Counted from the stretch's first letter, positions 9,612 to 18,719 are shown. The stretch: 64,000 nucleotides of DNA from Actinomycetes bacterium (GCA_022601135.1 JAHZJB010000082.1:43118-107117); one strand, 5' to 3'. Numbers and translations are program-made. The notes: generated by a model from the sequence alone, not told the origin.

Positions 9612-9796
9612 ACTCTTGCTAATGCCTCACTGACCGGTTACGTCGAACCAGCTACGTCTATCTACCGATGTTCGGGACCAACCCAACCTATCGTGATCAC
9701 GCTGTCGAGGGGCCGCATTCAGCCGACGCGCTGGACGAACAGCGTGTAGGCACGCGACCGAATTCCACTGAAAACCGCTGCTGCCAAGATAAGGCC

Positions 9797-10255
9797 ATGA
9801 CAGGTGCGGAGCGTTCACTGCGCAGCGGTGATTTCCCGGTGCACTGGCCGGTGCTGACCCGATGGACCGACAACGACATGTTCGGTCATCTGAACAACGC
9901 GGTGTATTACGCGATGTTCGACACGGCGATCAACGCGTGGATCACTACCAACACGGGCATCGATCCGCTGGCCGCTGGGTGGCTTGCAGTGGTCGCCGAG
10001 TCCGGATGCCGGTACTTTGCCGAGCTGACGTTTCCCGATCCACTCACCGTGGGTTTGGCCGTCGAGCGAATAGGCCGTACCAGTGTGACCTACCGGCTTG
10101 CGGTGTTCCCATCACCGCAGGGTGCAACCGATGCGACCGATCGGCCCGTTGCCGCCGTCGGGCATTGGGTGCACGTCTATGTCGACCGGGCCAACCGCCG
10201 GCCGATGCCCATCCCCGAGCAGATCGGCGTCCTGCTGGAGAGTGTTCGCTGCTAG
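9797..10255 (+). CDS. Acyl-CoA thioesterase, 4HBT hotdog family
   Basis: A 152-residue single hotdog domain expected to hydrolyse acyl-CoA esters in the cytoplasm. The hallmark RWTDNDMFGHLNNAVYY at about residues 22-38 contains the catalytic Asp and the helix that follows, as in 4-hydroxybenzoyl-CoA/YbgC-type thioesterases. The ATG at 9797 precedes the domain by a suitable distance; longer forms add no conserved residues. It is followed 13 bases later by the amidase gene in the same direction, which however has its own promoter. Confidence 0.88.
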   Translation: MTGAERSLRSGDFPVHWPVLTRWTDNDMFGHLNNAVYYAMFDTAINAWITTNTGIDPLAAGWLAVVAESGCRYFAELTFPDPLTVGLAVERIGRTSVTYRLAVFPSPQGATDATDRPVAAVGHWVHVYVDRANRRPMPIPEQIGVLLESVRC

Positions 10256-10261
10256 TAGGGT
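10256..10261 (+). promoter_or_regulatory. -10 hexamer TAGGGT of a leaderless amidase transcript
   Basis: TAGGGT stands seven bases before the GTG at 10269, the spacing expected when transcription starts at the start codon itself. Confidence 0.5.
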
Positions 10262-10268
10262 CAGCGCT

Positions 10269-11702
10269 GTGAGTCATCCGCTGGACCGCGGTGTCGGTGC
10301 CGCGGCACAGGCCGTGCGCAACCGAGAGTGCACTGCGGTCTCACTGACCGAGGCGGCAATTGGACGCCTCGAATCGTTGGACAAGGCACTGCATGCCTTT
10401 TGCACGCCAACGCCCGAGCTGGCGCTCGAGCGCGCGGCCGAACTCGATGGGTTGGTCGCCACCGGCGGGCCGGCCGGATCGTTGGCGGGAGTGCCCTACG
10501 GTGTCAAGGACCTGTTGTGCACGAAAGGCGTTCGCACGACAGCGTGTTCGATCGCATACCGCAACTTCGTGCCGACCGAGGATGACATCGTCGTCGAACG
10601 CTGCACCGGCGCAGGCGCAGTCAGTCTCGGAAAGACCAACGCGAGCGAGTTCGGCTACAGCGCGACGGGCCAGAATCCCCTCTTCCCGACCACCGTCAAC
10701 CCCTGGGACCGCTCACTGACACCGGGGGGCTCCAGCGCCGGATCGGCAGCGGCGGTGGCTGCCGGCATCGTGCCCTTCGCGCTCGGCAGCGACGGTGGCG
10801 GTTCGATCCGCATTCCGGCCGGCTTCACGTCGTTGGTCGGATTCAAGCCGTCGATGGGGCGCGTGCCTGTCTACCCAGGTTGCCGAGACCAACGCTATCC
10901 CGGGGTCTCGGGTTGGGAAAGCATCGAACACATCGGGCCGATCTGCCGAACGGTGGCGGACGTAGCAACGGTGATGTCGGTTCTCGCGGGACCCGATTCA
11001 CGCGACAGGCACAGCATCCCGTGCGGCGACGTGAATTGGGAGGCGGCGGTGCAGCCCGCGCCCACCACCGGGTTGCGGGTGGCCTACAGCGCTACGTTCG
11101 GTTATCTGCCGCTGGACCGCGAGGTTCACTCGGTGATCGGCAGCGCGGTCCGGCGACTGGAAAGCCAACTCGGTTGTCGTGTTACCGAAGTCGATCCCGG
11201 CTGGAGCGATCCGGGTGACTCATTTCTCGCCTTGATCATGGCCGAAACCGATCTGGCCGGGATGCGGCAGATGGCCGCCACCATCGGCGATGACATGTCG
11301 CCGCACCTGGTCACCATGCTGACGACCGACTGGACCGCCCAGGACTTCACCGACGCCAACATGTGGCGCAAGTCGGTGGTGAATCAGATGGCCCGGTTCA
11401 TGACCGATTTCGATGTTCTGATCACGCCCACCGCGGCCGTGCCACCGTTCCGCACCGGGATTCAGGGTCCCGACACGATCGACGGTCGTGCAGTCGCCGA
11501 CACGACGTGGCTGGGTTTCATGTCGCCCGCCAACCTCACGGGACAACCAGCGATCAGCGTTCCCGCCGGACTCACCGCCGATGGACTTCCAGTGGGGATG
11601 CAGATCGTGGCTCGGCATCTCGATGACATGACGGTGCTACACCTGGCTGCTGAATGGGAAAGGGCCAGTGGCTTTCCCGCGTGGCGTCCGAACGTCAGGT
11701 AG
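10269..11702 (+). CDS. Amidase (amidase-signature family)
   Basis: A 477-residue serine hydrolase that cleaves carboxamides. The Ser-cisSer-Lys triad is visible: Lys in GVPYGVKDLL (about residue 81), cis-Ser in the TPGGSSAGSAAAVAAG loop (about 157-172) and the nucleophile in GSDGGGSIRIPA (about 177-188). Cytoplasmic, no signal peptide. Start is GTG at 10269 on the basis of the adjacent -10 and the domain boundary. Substrate is unknown; aliphatic amides, aryl amides and 6-aminohexanoate dimers are all used within the family. The 3' end overlaps the convergent oxidoreductase gene by eight bases. Confidence 0.9.
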   Translation: MSHPLDRGVGAAAQAVRNRECTAVSLTEAAIGRLESLDKALHAFCTPTPELALERAAELDGLVATGGPAGSLAGVPYGVKDLLCTKGVRTTACSIAYRNFVPTEDDIVVERCTGAGAVSLGKTNASEFGYSATGQNPLFPTTVNPWDRSLTPGGSSAGSAAAVAAGIVPFALGSDGGGSIRIPAGFTSLVGFKPSMGRVPVYPGCRDQRYPGVSGWESIEHIGPICRTVADVATVMSVLAGPDSRDRHSIPCGDVNWEAAVQPAPTTGLRVAYSATFGYLPLDREVHSVIGSAVRRLESQLGCRVTEVDPGWSDPGDSFLALIMAETDLAGMRQMAATIGDDMSPHLVTMLTTDWTAQDFTDANMWRKSVVNQMARFMTDFDVLITPTAAVPPFRTGIQGPDTIDGRAVADTTWLGFMSPANLTGQPAISVPAGLTADGLPVGMQIVARHLDDMTVLHLAAEWERASGFPAWRPNVR

Positions 11703-12579
11703 TGCCGGTTCCCAGGCCGGGTAACAGTTCGGCCAGTGCCTGCAGGTTGTCGAGATACTCCTCGACGGACGCGTGAGCGAAGGAACTCGGAATGATGGTG
11801 GCACCGCGTGCGGCTGTCTCGGCGAGGAGGTCTTGGGTTTGGCGGGGCTCGTCGATCGGATCAAGTCTTCGGCCGGTGGCCAGTACCACGTCGAAACCCG
11901 TTGGTAGCTCTACTCGTTGCAGCCACTCTTCGGCCTGCACCGGTGTCACGTTGAACGGGGACCAGCCGTCGCCAAGTGCGACGGCACGGCGCAGCGAGCG
12001 CAGGGTGCGGCCCCCCACCCAGATAGGCACGTGCGCTTGCACCGCGCATGGGTCGACGACCATCCCGCCGTACGAATACCACGTTCCGTGGTACTCGGGC
12101 TCTGTTCTCGACAGTGAAGCCCGCAATGCCTTCAACGCATCCTCTGCCCGGGCACCGCGGTTGGCGAACTGCGCCCCGATGAGGTCGAACTCCTCCTTGA
12201 GGGTCCCGACACCGACCCCGAGTATCACCCTGCCGCCACTGACCACATCCAATGTGCCGTAGCGCTTGGCGATTTCAAGCGGATGATGGTAGGCCAGCAC
12301 CAGCACCTGGGTCGCGAAACGGATTCGCTCAGTACGGGCCGCCAGGTACCCGAAGGTGGCCAGGGGATCCCAGTAGCGGCCACCCCGGCGGGCGAGCTCG
12401 GTGGCCGGCAGGGCGATATGCTCACTGCAGGTGAGGTGGTGATAGCCCAGTCGGTCGGCCGATTCCGCGATCCGGGCAAGGTCTTCAATCGAGGCGTCCC
12501 GTTCCCAGGGTGCGGCCCCGGCCATCATCGTGACCACCGGCGTGGTGACCGAAAGTTTCACATTTACTGCGTTGCTCAT
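11695..12579 (-). CDS. LLM-class F420-dependent oxidoreductase
   Basis: A 294-residue luciferase-like TIM-barrel enzyme. CSEHIALP near residue 51, FATQVLVLAYHHPLEIAKR near 88 and the loop GGRVILGVGVGTLKEEF near 115-131 are the family signatures seen in mycobacterial F420-dependent dehydrogenases (TIGR03619 type). Substrate unknown. The ATG at 12579 has GGAGGGATC about 11 bases upstream. The gene converges on the amidase with an eight-base overlap. Confidence 0.88.
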   Translation of the reverse strand: MSNAVNVKLSVTTPVVTMMAGAAPWERDASIEDLARIAESADRLGYHHLTCSEHIALPATELARRGGRYWDPLATFGYLAARTERIRFATQVLVLAYHHPLEIAKRYGTLDVVSGGRVILGVGVGTLKEEFDLIGAQFANRGARAEDALKALRASLSRTEPEYHGTWYSYGGMVVDPCAVQAHVPIWVGGRTLRSLRRAVALGDGWSPFNVTPVQAEEWLQRVELPTGFDVVLATGRRLDPIDEPRQTQDLLAETAARGATIIPSSFAHASVEEYLDNLQALAELLPGLGTGTT

Positions 12580-12653
12580 CGCCGCGCGATCCCTCCTGCC
12601 ACCCAGAAGCTGTCACCATGAAGACCTCAACAGTGTTTCAGGGAGGATGGCCC

Positions 12654-14051
12654 ATGTCCGCATCGGATTCCCGCGACGATCCACGACAAACGTACCGGCG
12701 TCTGCGCGCAGCCCACCTGAACGCCGTCACGTCGGCCCTTGAAGATCACGTCGCGCGGCTGGCCTGGTCGCGCGAGCAGATCGACCGATACCAGCAGCAA
12801 AGGTTGCGCGCCCTCCTGGGATTCGCACGTGAACGGTCACGCTTTCACGCCCGACGATTGCGGGGGTTGGATACTTCCTCGGCTGCGATCGAGGACCTAC
12901 AACAGTTGCCGATCATGACGAAGCAAGACGCACAACGGGACTGGGACGAAATCGTCACCGGCGTCGATCTCGACCGCGGGGGTGCTGAACGCGTTCTCGC
13001 TGAACAGCAATGGTTCAGTTACACGCCGAGCAACCAGCAGCTCTTCAGCTCCGGTGGATCCAGCGGGGTGCGGGGCGTCTACGTGTGGGATTGGGAGTTC
13101 GCCGTCTCGGTAACGTGCCTTGCCTGGCGGATGCAGGCAGCACAGGAGCGCCGCTCCGCTCACCCGTCACCCGCACTGCTGGCCGTGCTGGCCGCGGGCG
13201 GGCCGCCGCACGCGAGCACACCGCTGTTCGACGTTCCGACAACACCGGATATGACGACCGCCGTGATACCGGCCGGTGAGCCGTTCGACGATGTGCGGGC
13301 GGCGGTGGCAGCCGCTCGACCCAGCCATCTGGTCGGCTATGCCACCGTGATAGGCAAGCTCGCCCGCGCCACCTTGGCCGGCGATCTCGACATCAGGCCC
13401 GTCCGCGTCAGCACGAACTCCGAACCGCTGTTCGACGAGGATAGACGCGCGATCGGGCAGGCGTGGGGCGCGCCGTTGCACAACCTGTGGGGATCGACCG
13501 AGATCGGGGTCCAAGCCGTCGGTTGCGGTCTTGGCGACGGGCTGCACGTCTGCGAAGACGAGGTGATCCTGGAGCGGGTCGACGACAACGGGAATGCCGT
13601 GGCCGCCGATGCGCCGGCCGCCCGAACCCTGGCTACCGGACTCGCCAATCGAACGTTTCCCTTCATCAGGTACGACCTGGGAGATCAGGTCCGTCCGCTG
13701 GCCGGCGACTGCGCGTGTGGTAGCGCATTCGCCCGGGTGGCCGACATCGGCGGCCGGCGCGACGATGATTTCCGGTACCCGACCTCGACGATTCCGGCGA
13801 GCGTCTTCCGTCACATTCTCGGTACCGATCCCCGCGTCTCGGAGTACCAGGTCAAGCAGACGGTCGGCGGAGCCGAGATCCTTGCCGTGGGAAACCCCGA
13901 CGCGGATCAGCTCGCCTCGTCGGTGGTCGAGGCACTCCGCGACCACGGCTTGAGCGATCCCGAGATACAGATCCAGGTGGTGCAACGCATCCCGCGCCAC
14001 CAGACAAGCGGCAAGCTGCGGCGATTCGTCCCACTGAGCGCGCAGCAATAA
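12654..14051 (+). CDS. PaaK-like AMP-dependent CoA ligase
   Basis: A 465-residue protein of the phenylacetate-CoA ligase branch of adenylate-forming enzymes. The P-loop-like FSSGGSSGVRGVY (about 133-145), the NLWGSTEIG motif (about 285-293), the YDLGDQVRPL element and the C-terminal HQTSGKLRRF with the adenylation Lys are present. The ATG at 12654 follows GGGAGGATGG, a better context than the ATG at 12618. It may activate an aromatic or fatty carboxylate; no other phenylacetate-degradation genes surround it, so the substrate is open. Confidence 0.85.
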   Translation: MSASDSRDDPRQTYRRLRAAHLNAVTSALEDHVARLAWSREQIDRYQQQRLRALLGFARERSRFHARRLRGLDTSSAAIEDLQQLPIMTKQDAQRDWDEIVTGVDLDRGGAERVLAEQQWFSYTPSNQQLFSSGGSSGVRGVYVWDWEFAVSVTCLAWRMQAAQERRSAHPSPALLAVLAAGGPPHASTPLFDVPTTPDMTTAVIPAGEPFDDVRAAVAAARPSHLVGYATVIGKLARATLAGDLDIRPVRVSTNSEPLFDEDRRAIGQAWGAPLHNLWGSTEIGVQAVGCGLGDGLHVCEDEVILERVDDNGNAVAADAPAARTLATGLANRTFPFIRYDLGDQVRPLAGDCACGSAFARVADIGGRRDDDFRYPTSTIPASVFRHILGTDPRVSEYQVKQTVGGAEILAVGNPDADQLASSVVEALRDHGLSDPEIQIQVVQRIPRHQTSGKLRRFVPLSAQQ

Positions 14052-14096
14052 TCCGGCGAGGCCTGCCGCGCACCTGCGTCATGGTGTGGGCGACGG

Positions 14097-14477
14097 CTAC
14101 CGGCCGATGGCGGCCGCCAGCCCCTCAGGGTCGGCGACGCTCACCCACAGCGCGGAGTGGTCCTTGAAACCGATGACCCTGGGAATCTTCTCCTTGAAGG
14201 CAATGCACAGACCCGACTCGTGATTCGTGCCGAAGGTGATCCCGTCGTCGCTGAAGCTCAACCGCAAACCCACCGCGGTGTACCAACGGTGGGGCCCGGT
14301 GACCAGCGTGTGATCGACGTTGTCCAGCGGTGTCTCAATGCTGAAGCGGCCATAGGTGGCCCGCAGCAGGCCATCGTCGGTGAGGTCGACGCCGTCATGG
14401 TCGCTGACGCCGAGGGCGAGGAAGACCGGCGCCCACCGGCGGTCCAGTCGGTACGGAAAAGCTGCTGGTGGCCTCAT
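14097..14477 (-). CDS. Conserved mycobacterial hypothetical protein
   Basis: A 126-residue cytoplasmic protein without signal peptide or membrane helix. Tryptophan-containing beta-rich pattern (RRWAPVFLALG at the start, TGPHRWYTAVGLRLSFSD in the middle, PRVIGFKDHSALWVSVAD at the end) suggests a small barrel domain. The proline-rich start and in-frame ATG at 14477 are the only plausible start. I recognise it as a type common in mycobacteria but know of no function. Confidence 0.7.
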   Translation of the reverse strand: MRPPAAFPYRLDRRWAPVFLALGVSDHDGVDLTDDGLLRATYGRFSIETPLDNVDHTLVTGPHRWYTAVGLRLSFSDDGITFGTNHESGLCIAFKEKIPRVIGFKDHSALWVSVADPEGLAAAIGR

Positions 14478-14588
14478 GGGGGCAGAATGCCAGATGGGAG
14501 GGTCCCGCTCGACGGTGGGGTGGACCGTGAGCGCTCATCCACCGAGCTGCAATCTGACTGTCTCGGTGGAACCGGGATCCGGCTTCAC

Positions 14589-14594
14589 TAGCCT
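14589..14594 (+). promoter_or_regulatory. -10 hexamer TAGCCT of a leaderless transcript
   Basis: TAGCCT lies seven bases before the ATG at 14602, so the mRNA probably starts at or within a base of the start codon. Confidence 0.55.
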
Positions 14595-14601
14595 CGGAGC
14601 T

Positions 14602-15573
14602 ATGGAAGCCATGGCACAGCGATCCTGGGATCCGGCAGAGATGCTGGAGCTCGTCGAGCTACCCACGCCCGAACCGCGCAAGGGTGAAGTCCGAGTTCGC
14701 GTCCAGGCGATCGGCGTCAACCCCGTTGACTGGAAAATGCGAAGCTCAGGACCCCTGCGGCTGGCGGCGCGCCTGATAGGGCCGAAGCCGCCGGTGGTCG
14801 TGGGCGTGGACTTCGCCGGGGCGGTCGAGGCGGTCGGCCCCGGAGTGACCCGTGCGGCCCCGGGTGATCGGGTGGTGGGCGGCACCAACTTCGCCCGGGG
14901 CCAACGCGGTTCATACGCCGACACCGTGGTGGTGCGCGAGGACCAGCTCTGCCGTGTCCCGGACACGGTGGACATCGCCGTCGCAGCCGCCCTTCCCGTG
15001 AGCGGGGTCACCGCCTGGATGGCCGTGGTGGATCTGGGCCGCATCCGACAGGTTCAGCCCGCCGACCGGCGGGTACTTGTGCTGGGCGCGTCCGGGGGCG
15101 TGGGTCAGTTGGCAGTGCAGATCGCCAAGCTGGAGGGTGCTTTCGTGGCCGGCGTGTGCTCGACGAGCAACGTGGAGATGGTGCGAGGTCTGGGAGCTGA
15201 CCGGGTCCTCGACTACAACCAGGGCGACGCCCTGGAGCAGGCCCGGCCGCACGCCCCGTACCACGTCGTCGTCGACTGTGTGGGCAGCTACTCCGGCGCC
15301 AGTTGCCGAGCCCTGCTGTCATCCCGCGGCCGCCACATCATGGTCGCAGGCGATGAGCCCAGTGCCGCCGTGCAGCTGCTGGTGCCCCCGTTCAAATCCA
15401 AGACCATCCTGGGCCGGCCCACCGGCGCGCGGCTGGAACCGCTGGTGGCCGCTGTTGCTGCCGGCAAGCTACGGGTGGCCATCGCGCAGAAGCTACCGCT
15501 GACCAGTGCCGAGGAGGCCCACCGGCTCAGCCGAACCGGCCGTCTGACCGGCAAGCTGATTCTCGAACCGTAA
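14602..15573 (+). CDS. NAD(P)-dependent zinc-free MDR oxidoreductase (quinone-reductase-like)
   Basis: A 323-residue medium-chain dehydrogenase/reductase. The GroES-like N-terminal half has GVNPVDWKMRSSGPL and VGVDFAGAVEAVGPGV; the Rossmann half has the nucleotide-binding LGASGGVGQLAVQIAK (about 162-177). The four structural-zinc cysteines are absent, which fits NADPH:quinone reductase or enoyl-reductase-like members. The ATG at 14602 is supported by the adjacent -10. It converges on the LysR gene with six bases between the stops. Confidence 0.88.
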   Translation: MEAMAQRSWDPAEMLELVELPTPEPRKGEVRVRVQAIGVNPVDWKMRSSGPLRLAARLIGPKPPVVVGVDFAGAVEAVGPGVTRAAPGDRVVGGTNFARGQRGSYADTVVVREDQLCRVPDTVDIAVAAALPVSGVTAWMAVVDLGRIRQVQPADRRVLVLGASGGVGQLAVQIAKLEGAFVAGVCSTSNVEMVRGLGADRVLDYNQGDALEQARPHAPYHVVVDCVGSYSGASCRALLSSRGRHIMVAGDEPSAAVQLLVPPFKSKTILGRPTGARLEPLVAAVAAGKLRVAIAQKLPLTSAEEAHRLSRTGRLTGKLILEP

Positions 15574-15579
15574 GTGAGC

Positions 15580-16518
15580 CTAAGGACGACTGCCCGAGGT
15601 GACCCGGTCTCGATGCTGGACCGTTCCCGGCGCGTTGATGATCATCTCGGCGAGCCGGGCGGTCGCATGGGTGACTTCGTGGAGCGGCTGCGAAGCCAGA
15701 TAGACCCTCCAGAGCACGGGGGTCTTCAGCTTGATCGATCTCAGATCCGTCAGCCGCCGCGCCTCGCTGAGGGGCATCAGGGCGGTGGCGATTCCGCGCC
15801 GTATCAGTTCGGCGATAGCGGGGAAACCCACGAGCAGTTCGTAATGCGTGGGGGGCTGCAGGCCGACGCCGTTGAAAGCGTTGTTGACCACGTTGCGCAG
15901 CCCGGATTCCTGCGGGAAGCCCGCGAGACATTCTCGCGACAACTCCCCGACCTCCACGGTCGAACGTCTGGCCAATGGGTGGTCGGGTCTGCACACGAAT
16001 ACGAGCGGGTCCTCGAACAGCGGGTGCACTTCGAGTTGCGCAGGAAAACTCAAGGGTCCTGACACCAATGCCAGGTCCAGAGTGCCCGCCAACAGGGCGG
16101 GAAGGTAGGCGGCCGAACCAGTCTGGTAAAGGTGTGTTCGCAGTCGAACCTGCGGGTTCTGTTCAGCGAATTCCAGGAGTACTCGCACGAAGTCCAACGG
16201 ACCGGACGAGATCAGGACACCGAGATTCACCGTGCCGGCGTTGCCCTGCCTGCCCGCCTGCGCCGATTCCTTGGCCGATTCCTTGGCAAGGTCAGCCGCC
16301 CGCAGTACTTCTCCGACCCGCTCACGGAACGCCTCACCCGCATCGGTCAGATCGATTCGATGGCGCCGCCGGTCGAACAGTTGCACCCCGAGCTCGCGCT
16401 CAAGTTTGCCAATAGAGGTCGACAGCGCAGATTGGACAACGTTCACCCGTACCGCGGCACGAGAAAAACTCATCTCGCCAGCGACAGCCATGAAGTATTC
16501 CAGCTGGCGGAGCTCCAC
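15580..16518 (-). CDS. LysR-family transcriptional regulator
   Basis: A 312-residue DNA-binding regulator. The winged helix-turn-helix is at residues 1-60 (MELRQLEYFMAVAGEMSFSR, then LSTSIGKLERELGVQLFDRR), followed by a linker helix with repeated AKESAKESAQ and a periplasmic-binding-like effector domain from about residue 93. The target may be the convergent MDR gene or the divergent SRPBCC gene region, but LysR proteins usually act on divergent genes and no clear T-N11-A site was picked out. Confidence 0.92.
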   Translation of the reverse strand: MELRQLEYFMAVAGEMSFSRAAVRVNVVQSALSTSIGKLERELGVQLFDRRRHRIDLTDAGEAFRERVGEVLRAADLAKESAKESAQAGRQGNAGTVNLGVLISSGPLDFVRVLLEFAEQNPQVRLRTHLYQTGSAAYLPALLAGTLDLALVSGPLSFPAQLEVHPLFEDPLVFVCRPDHPLARRSTVEVGELSRECLAGFPQESGLRNVVNNAFNGVGLQPPTHYELLVGFPAIAELIRRGIATALMPLSEARRLTDLRSIKLKTPVLWRVYLASQPLHEVTHATARLAEMIINAPGTVQHRDRVTSGSRP

Positions 16519-16524
16519 CGCTTC

Positions 16525-16530
16525 AACCTA
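16525..16530 (-). promoter_or_regulatory. -10 hexamer TAGGTT of the LysR gene
   Basis: Read on the minus strand, TAGGTT is separated by six bases from the GTG at 16518, the leaderless arrangement. Confidence 0.5.
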
Positions 16531-16611
16531 GCAGACCGGCACCCGCCTTGCGGAAAGTTTGCTGGCGACGGCTGATTGCCGGATTCCGGTCAGCCTGACG
16601 GTGTTTCACCA

Positions 16612-16671
16612 GCCAACGTGAAGCTGTCGGCACGTTCAGCGGCCAGTGTGAAGGTGCCGGCACCCTCGGCT
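16612..16671 (+). repeat. Two-unit 30-bp imperfect tandem repeat
   Basis: Units 16612-16641 and 16642-16671 agree at 22 of 30 positions (consensus begins GCCARYGTGAAG). They lie between the LysR start and the end of the SRPBCC fusion gene, just beyond its stop. Function unknown; may be a short intergenic repeat of mycobacteria. Confidence 0.5.
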
Positions 16672-16692
16672 GGCCACCCGGATGGCGTTCGG

Positions 16693-17691
16693 CTACCCGG
16701 CGGATGCCAGAGTCGTGGTGGGCTGGCGGCCGGTGAACGCGACGAGCCGATCGAGCACCGCGGCGCCCGGTGCGGCATCGACCGCGTCGGCGAAGCCGGC
16801 GAAGCTCCGGGCTTGCGGCGTGATGGCCTTGCCGGCCAACTCCAGCACGTAGTCACATACCGGCTCCGACACCACCACGTCCCGTCCCGTGGCCGTTGCG
16901 AAATCCCACGCATGGACCAGGAATTCCAGAGACATGACGCCAGCCATGATGGCTGCCGGCATCTCGGAGGAGCCCCGCGGCACCATGCCCTGCACCCCGC
17001 GCCGTCGCCATGCCTCCAGTGCCACCTGAGCTGCGTCGGCGACCTGGGTTTCACACGGCGCATCGGCAGCACGGGCCGGTATCTGCGCGCCCGCGGCCTC
17101 GCCGATCGCGGTGATCGAGCCCAGCAGATGTTCCAGCAACTGCGACACGCTGAACTCCGTGCACGGCGTCGGCTTGGCCAGATCGGCGGCATCCGTTCCT
17201 CGCAGCACGTTCTGGAGAACAGCCAACGTGGCTTCAGCACTGGAGAGTTCGTCGATCTGATCGGGTACCGCCGACCAGTCATCCGGACCCGCATCCCCGC
17301 TCCGCCCGGCGATCACCAACCTGTCGAGGTAATGGTTCCACCCCTCGGCATGGCGAGCGGCCTGCTCCTCGGTCAGCTCGTCGTGCACCACGTGCACCTC
17401 GGTACCGTCGGCGACCGGGGCCAGCGTGATCGCCACCGTGGATTCGCTCGGCAGCGGATCGCCGCCAAGTTCCCAGCCCCAGGAGAACACCACGCGCCGG
17501 CCTGGATCCACCTCGACGAATGTGCCCGCCGCCACGTGCCCCGGGGTCACGGTCCAGCGATACTCGCCGCCCGCGCGCAGGTCCACCCGTGCGGCGACGG
17601 TCATCCAGCGGCGAAGCCGGTCGGGCTCGGTGATGAGCGCGAAGGCGTCACCCGCCTGCAAGGGTAGAACCACTGATTTCTCGAACGGCAT
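16693..17691 (-). CDS. SRPBCC (AHSA1-like) domain fused to a TIGR03086/maleylpyruvate-isomerase-type DinB domain
   Basis: A 332-residue two-domain cytoplasmic protein. Residues 1-145 are an AHSA1/START-like lipid or ligand pocket (GGEYRWTVTPGH, VVFSWGWE, THVHVVHDEL-type strands). Residues about 155-330 form a helical DinB-like domain of the mycothiol-dependent isomerase superfamily, with TPCTEFSVSQLLEHLLGS and LEFLVHAWDFATATGR; the first two of the usual three metal-ligand His positions appear as H in EHLLG and HAWD. The ATG at 17691 has GAGGAG nine bases upstream. The domains are usually separate proteins, so the fusion is notable. The catalysed reaction is unknown. Confidence 0.8.
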   Translation of the reverse strand: MPFEKSVVLPLQAGDAFALITEPDRLRRWMTVAARVDLRAGGEYRWTVTPGHVAAGTFVEVDPGRRVVFSWGWELGGDPLPSESTVAITLAPVADGTEVHVVHDELTEEQAARHAEGWNHYLDRLVIAGRSGDAGPDDWSAVPDQIDELSSAEATLAVLQNVLRGTDAADLAKPTPCTEFSVSQLLEHLLGSITAIGEAAGAQIPARAADAPCETQVADAAQVALEAWRRRGVQGMVPRGSSEMPAAIMAGVMSLEFLVHAWDFATATGRDVVVSEPVCDYVLELAGKAITPQARSFAGFADAVDAAPGAAVLDRLVAFTGRQPTTTLASAG

Positions 17692-17708
17692 CTCTGGGTC
17701 TCCTCGGG

Positions 17709-18707
17709 TTACCAGCCCGCGTTGTTGGCCAAATCGATCGCATACTGGGCGATGAAGGTGCCGGCCGCCGGCTCTCCGCGGCCGCATGGCCCGTCGGACT
17801 CACCAGGACGTTTCACCCATAGATAGGCGTCGACGTTCGGGGCCGACGTAGCCGTGGTCGGCGTGACGCCCAGGGCTCGCCCGGTGGGATTGCACCACGA
17901 CATCGGATCGCCCTCGACCGGCCCTGCGCCGTTGCGTGAAGTGTCGATCACGTAGTTCGACCCGTTCGTGAGTCCAGAAATCGCTTCGCCGTAACCGATC
18001 TGTTCTTCAGTGGTGTAGAAGTTCGCGGTATTCAGGCTGAAACCCCGGGCACGGTCCACACCGACCTGGTTGAGCCGGGCCGCCATTTCCTCGACGCTCA
18101 CCCAGCGCGAGTGTCCCGCGTCGACGTACACGGCCGTGGCCGGGTTGCGGGTCAGCGCCTCGACGGCATAGCTGATCAAATCGAAACGCTCCTGCCGCTG
18201 ATCACCGGATAGGCAGTCGGCCATCGCCAGCGCGTCGGGTTCGAGGATGACCGTCGCCGGCCCGGGCCCGATGGCGGATGCGACACCGTCGATCCACTGT
18301 CGATAAGCGCCGCCCGACCCGAACCCTCCGACCGAGAAGGTTCCGCAGTCGCGATTGGGGATTCCGTAAAGCGCGAGGATCGGCATGGCGCCGGCAGCCT
18401 GTGCCGTGGAGATGTACTTCGCATCCACCGCGGGGGTGGAAAGCCGGTCCATCCAGTACGCCGTCGGCGTGCTCACGACGGCGTACAACTCAGGACTCGG
18501 GTTGCTCTGCGTAGCGCGCATACCCTTCGAATTGGGGTCGACGTAGAAGGACTGTCCGGCCAGGGGGTTGGCGTCACTGGCCAGTCGTACCGACGGCCCG
18601 GTGGGGACCTGCGCCGGGTCGCCGAGAAAACCCAGGCCGGCGACGGCCGTCAACGCGAAGAGGGGCGCAATCCAGCGTGTGACTGCACCGGCAGCTGAGG
18701 AGATCAC
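17709..18707 (-). CDS. Secreted glycoside hydrolase family 6 (endoglucanase/cellobiohydrolase)
   Basis: A 332-residue exported beta-1,4-glucanase, similar in type to mycobacterial CelA proteins. Signal peptide at about 1-35, then the GH6 barrel from NPLAGQSFYVDPNS. Catalytic and conserved elements: the acid Asp in VILEPDALA (about residue 155), DAGHSRW, NTANFYTTEE and the NGAGP loop. There is no cellulose-binding module, as in most mycobacterial GH6 proteins. The GTG at 18707 is supported by an adjacent -10. The downstream SRPBCC gene starts 17 bases after its stop, so they may be co-transcribed. Confidence 0.92.
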   Translation of the reverse strand: MISSAAGAVTRWIAPLFALTAVAGLGFLGDPAQVPTGPSVRLASDANPLAGQSFYVDPNSKGMRATQSNPSPELYAVVSTPTAYWMDRLSTPAVDAKYISTAQAAGAMPILALYGIPNRDCGTFSVGGFGSGGAYRQWIDGVASAIGPGPATVILEPDALAMADCLSGDQRQERFDLISYAVEALTRNPATAVYVDAGHSRWVSVEEMAARLNQVGVDRARGFSLNTANFYTTEEQIGYGEAISGLTNGSNYVIDTSRNGAGPVEGDPMSWCNPTGRALGVTPTTATSAPNVDAYLWVKRPGESDGPCGRGEPAAGTFIAQYAIDLANNAGW

Positions 18708-18713
18708 GTGAGG

Positions 18714-18719
18714 AACTTA
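18714..18719 (-). promoter_or_regulatory. -10 hexamer TAAGTT of the GH6 gene
   Basis: On the minus strand TAAGTT is followed by six bases and then the GTG at 18707, consistent with a leaderless mRNA. Confidence 0.5.

Noticed and set aside
13167..14048. 293-codon antisense frame in the PaaK-like gene
   Set aside because: The plus-strand protein has complete adenylate-forming motifs; the antisense product has none.
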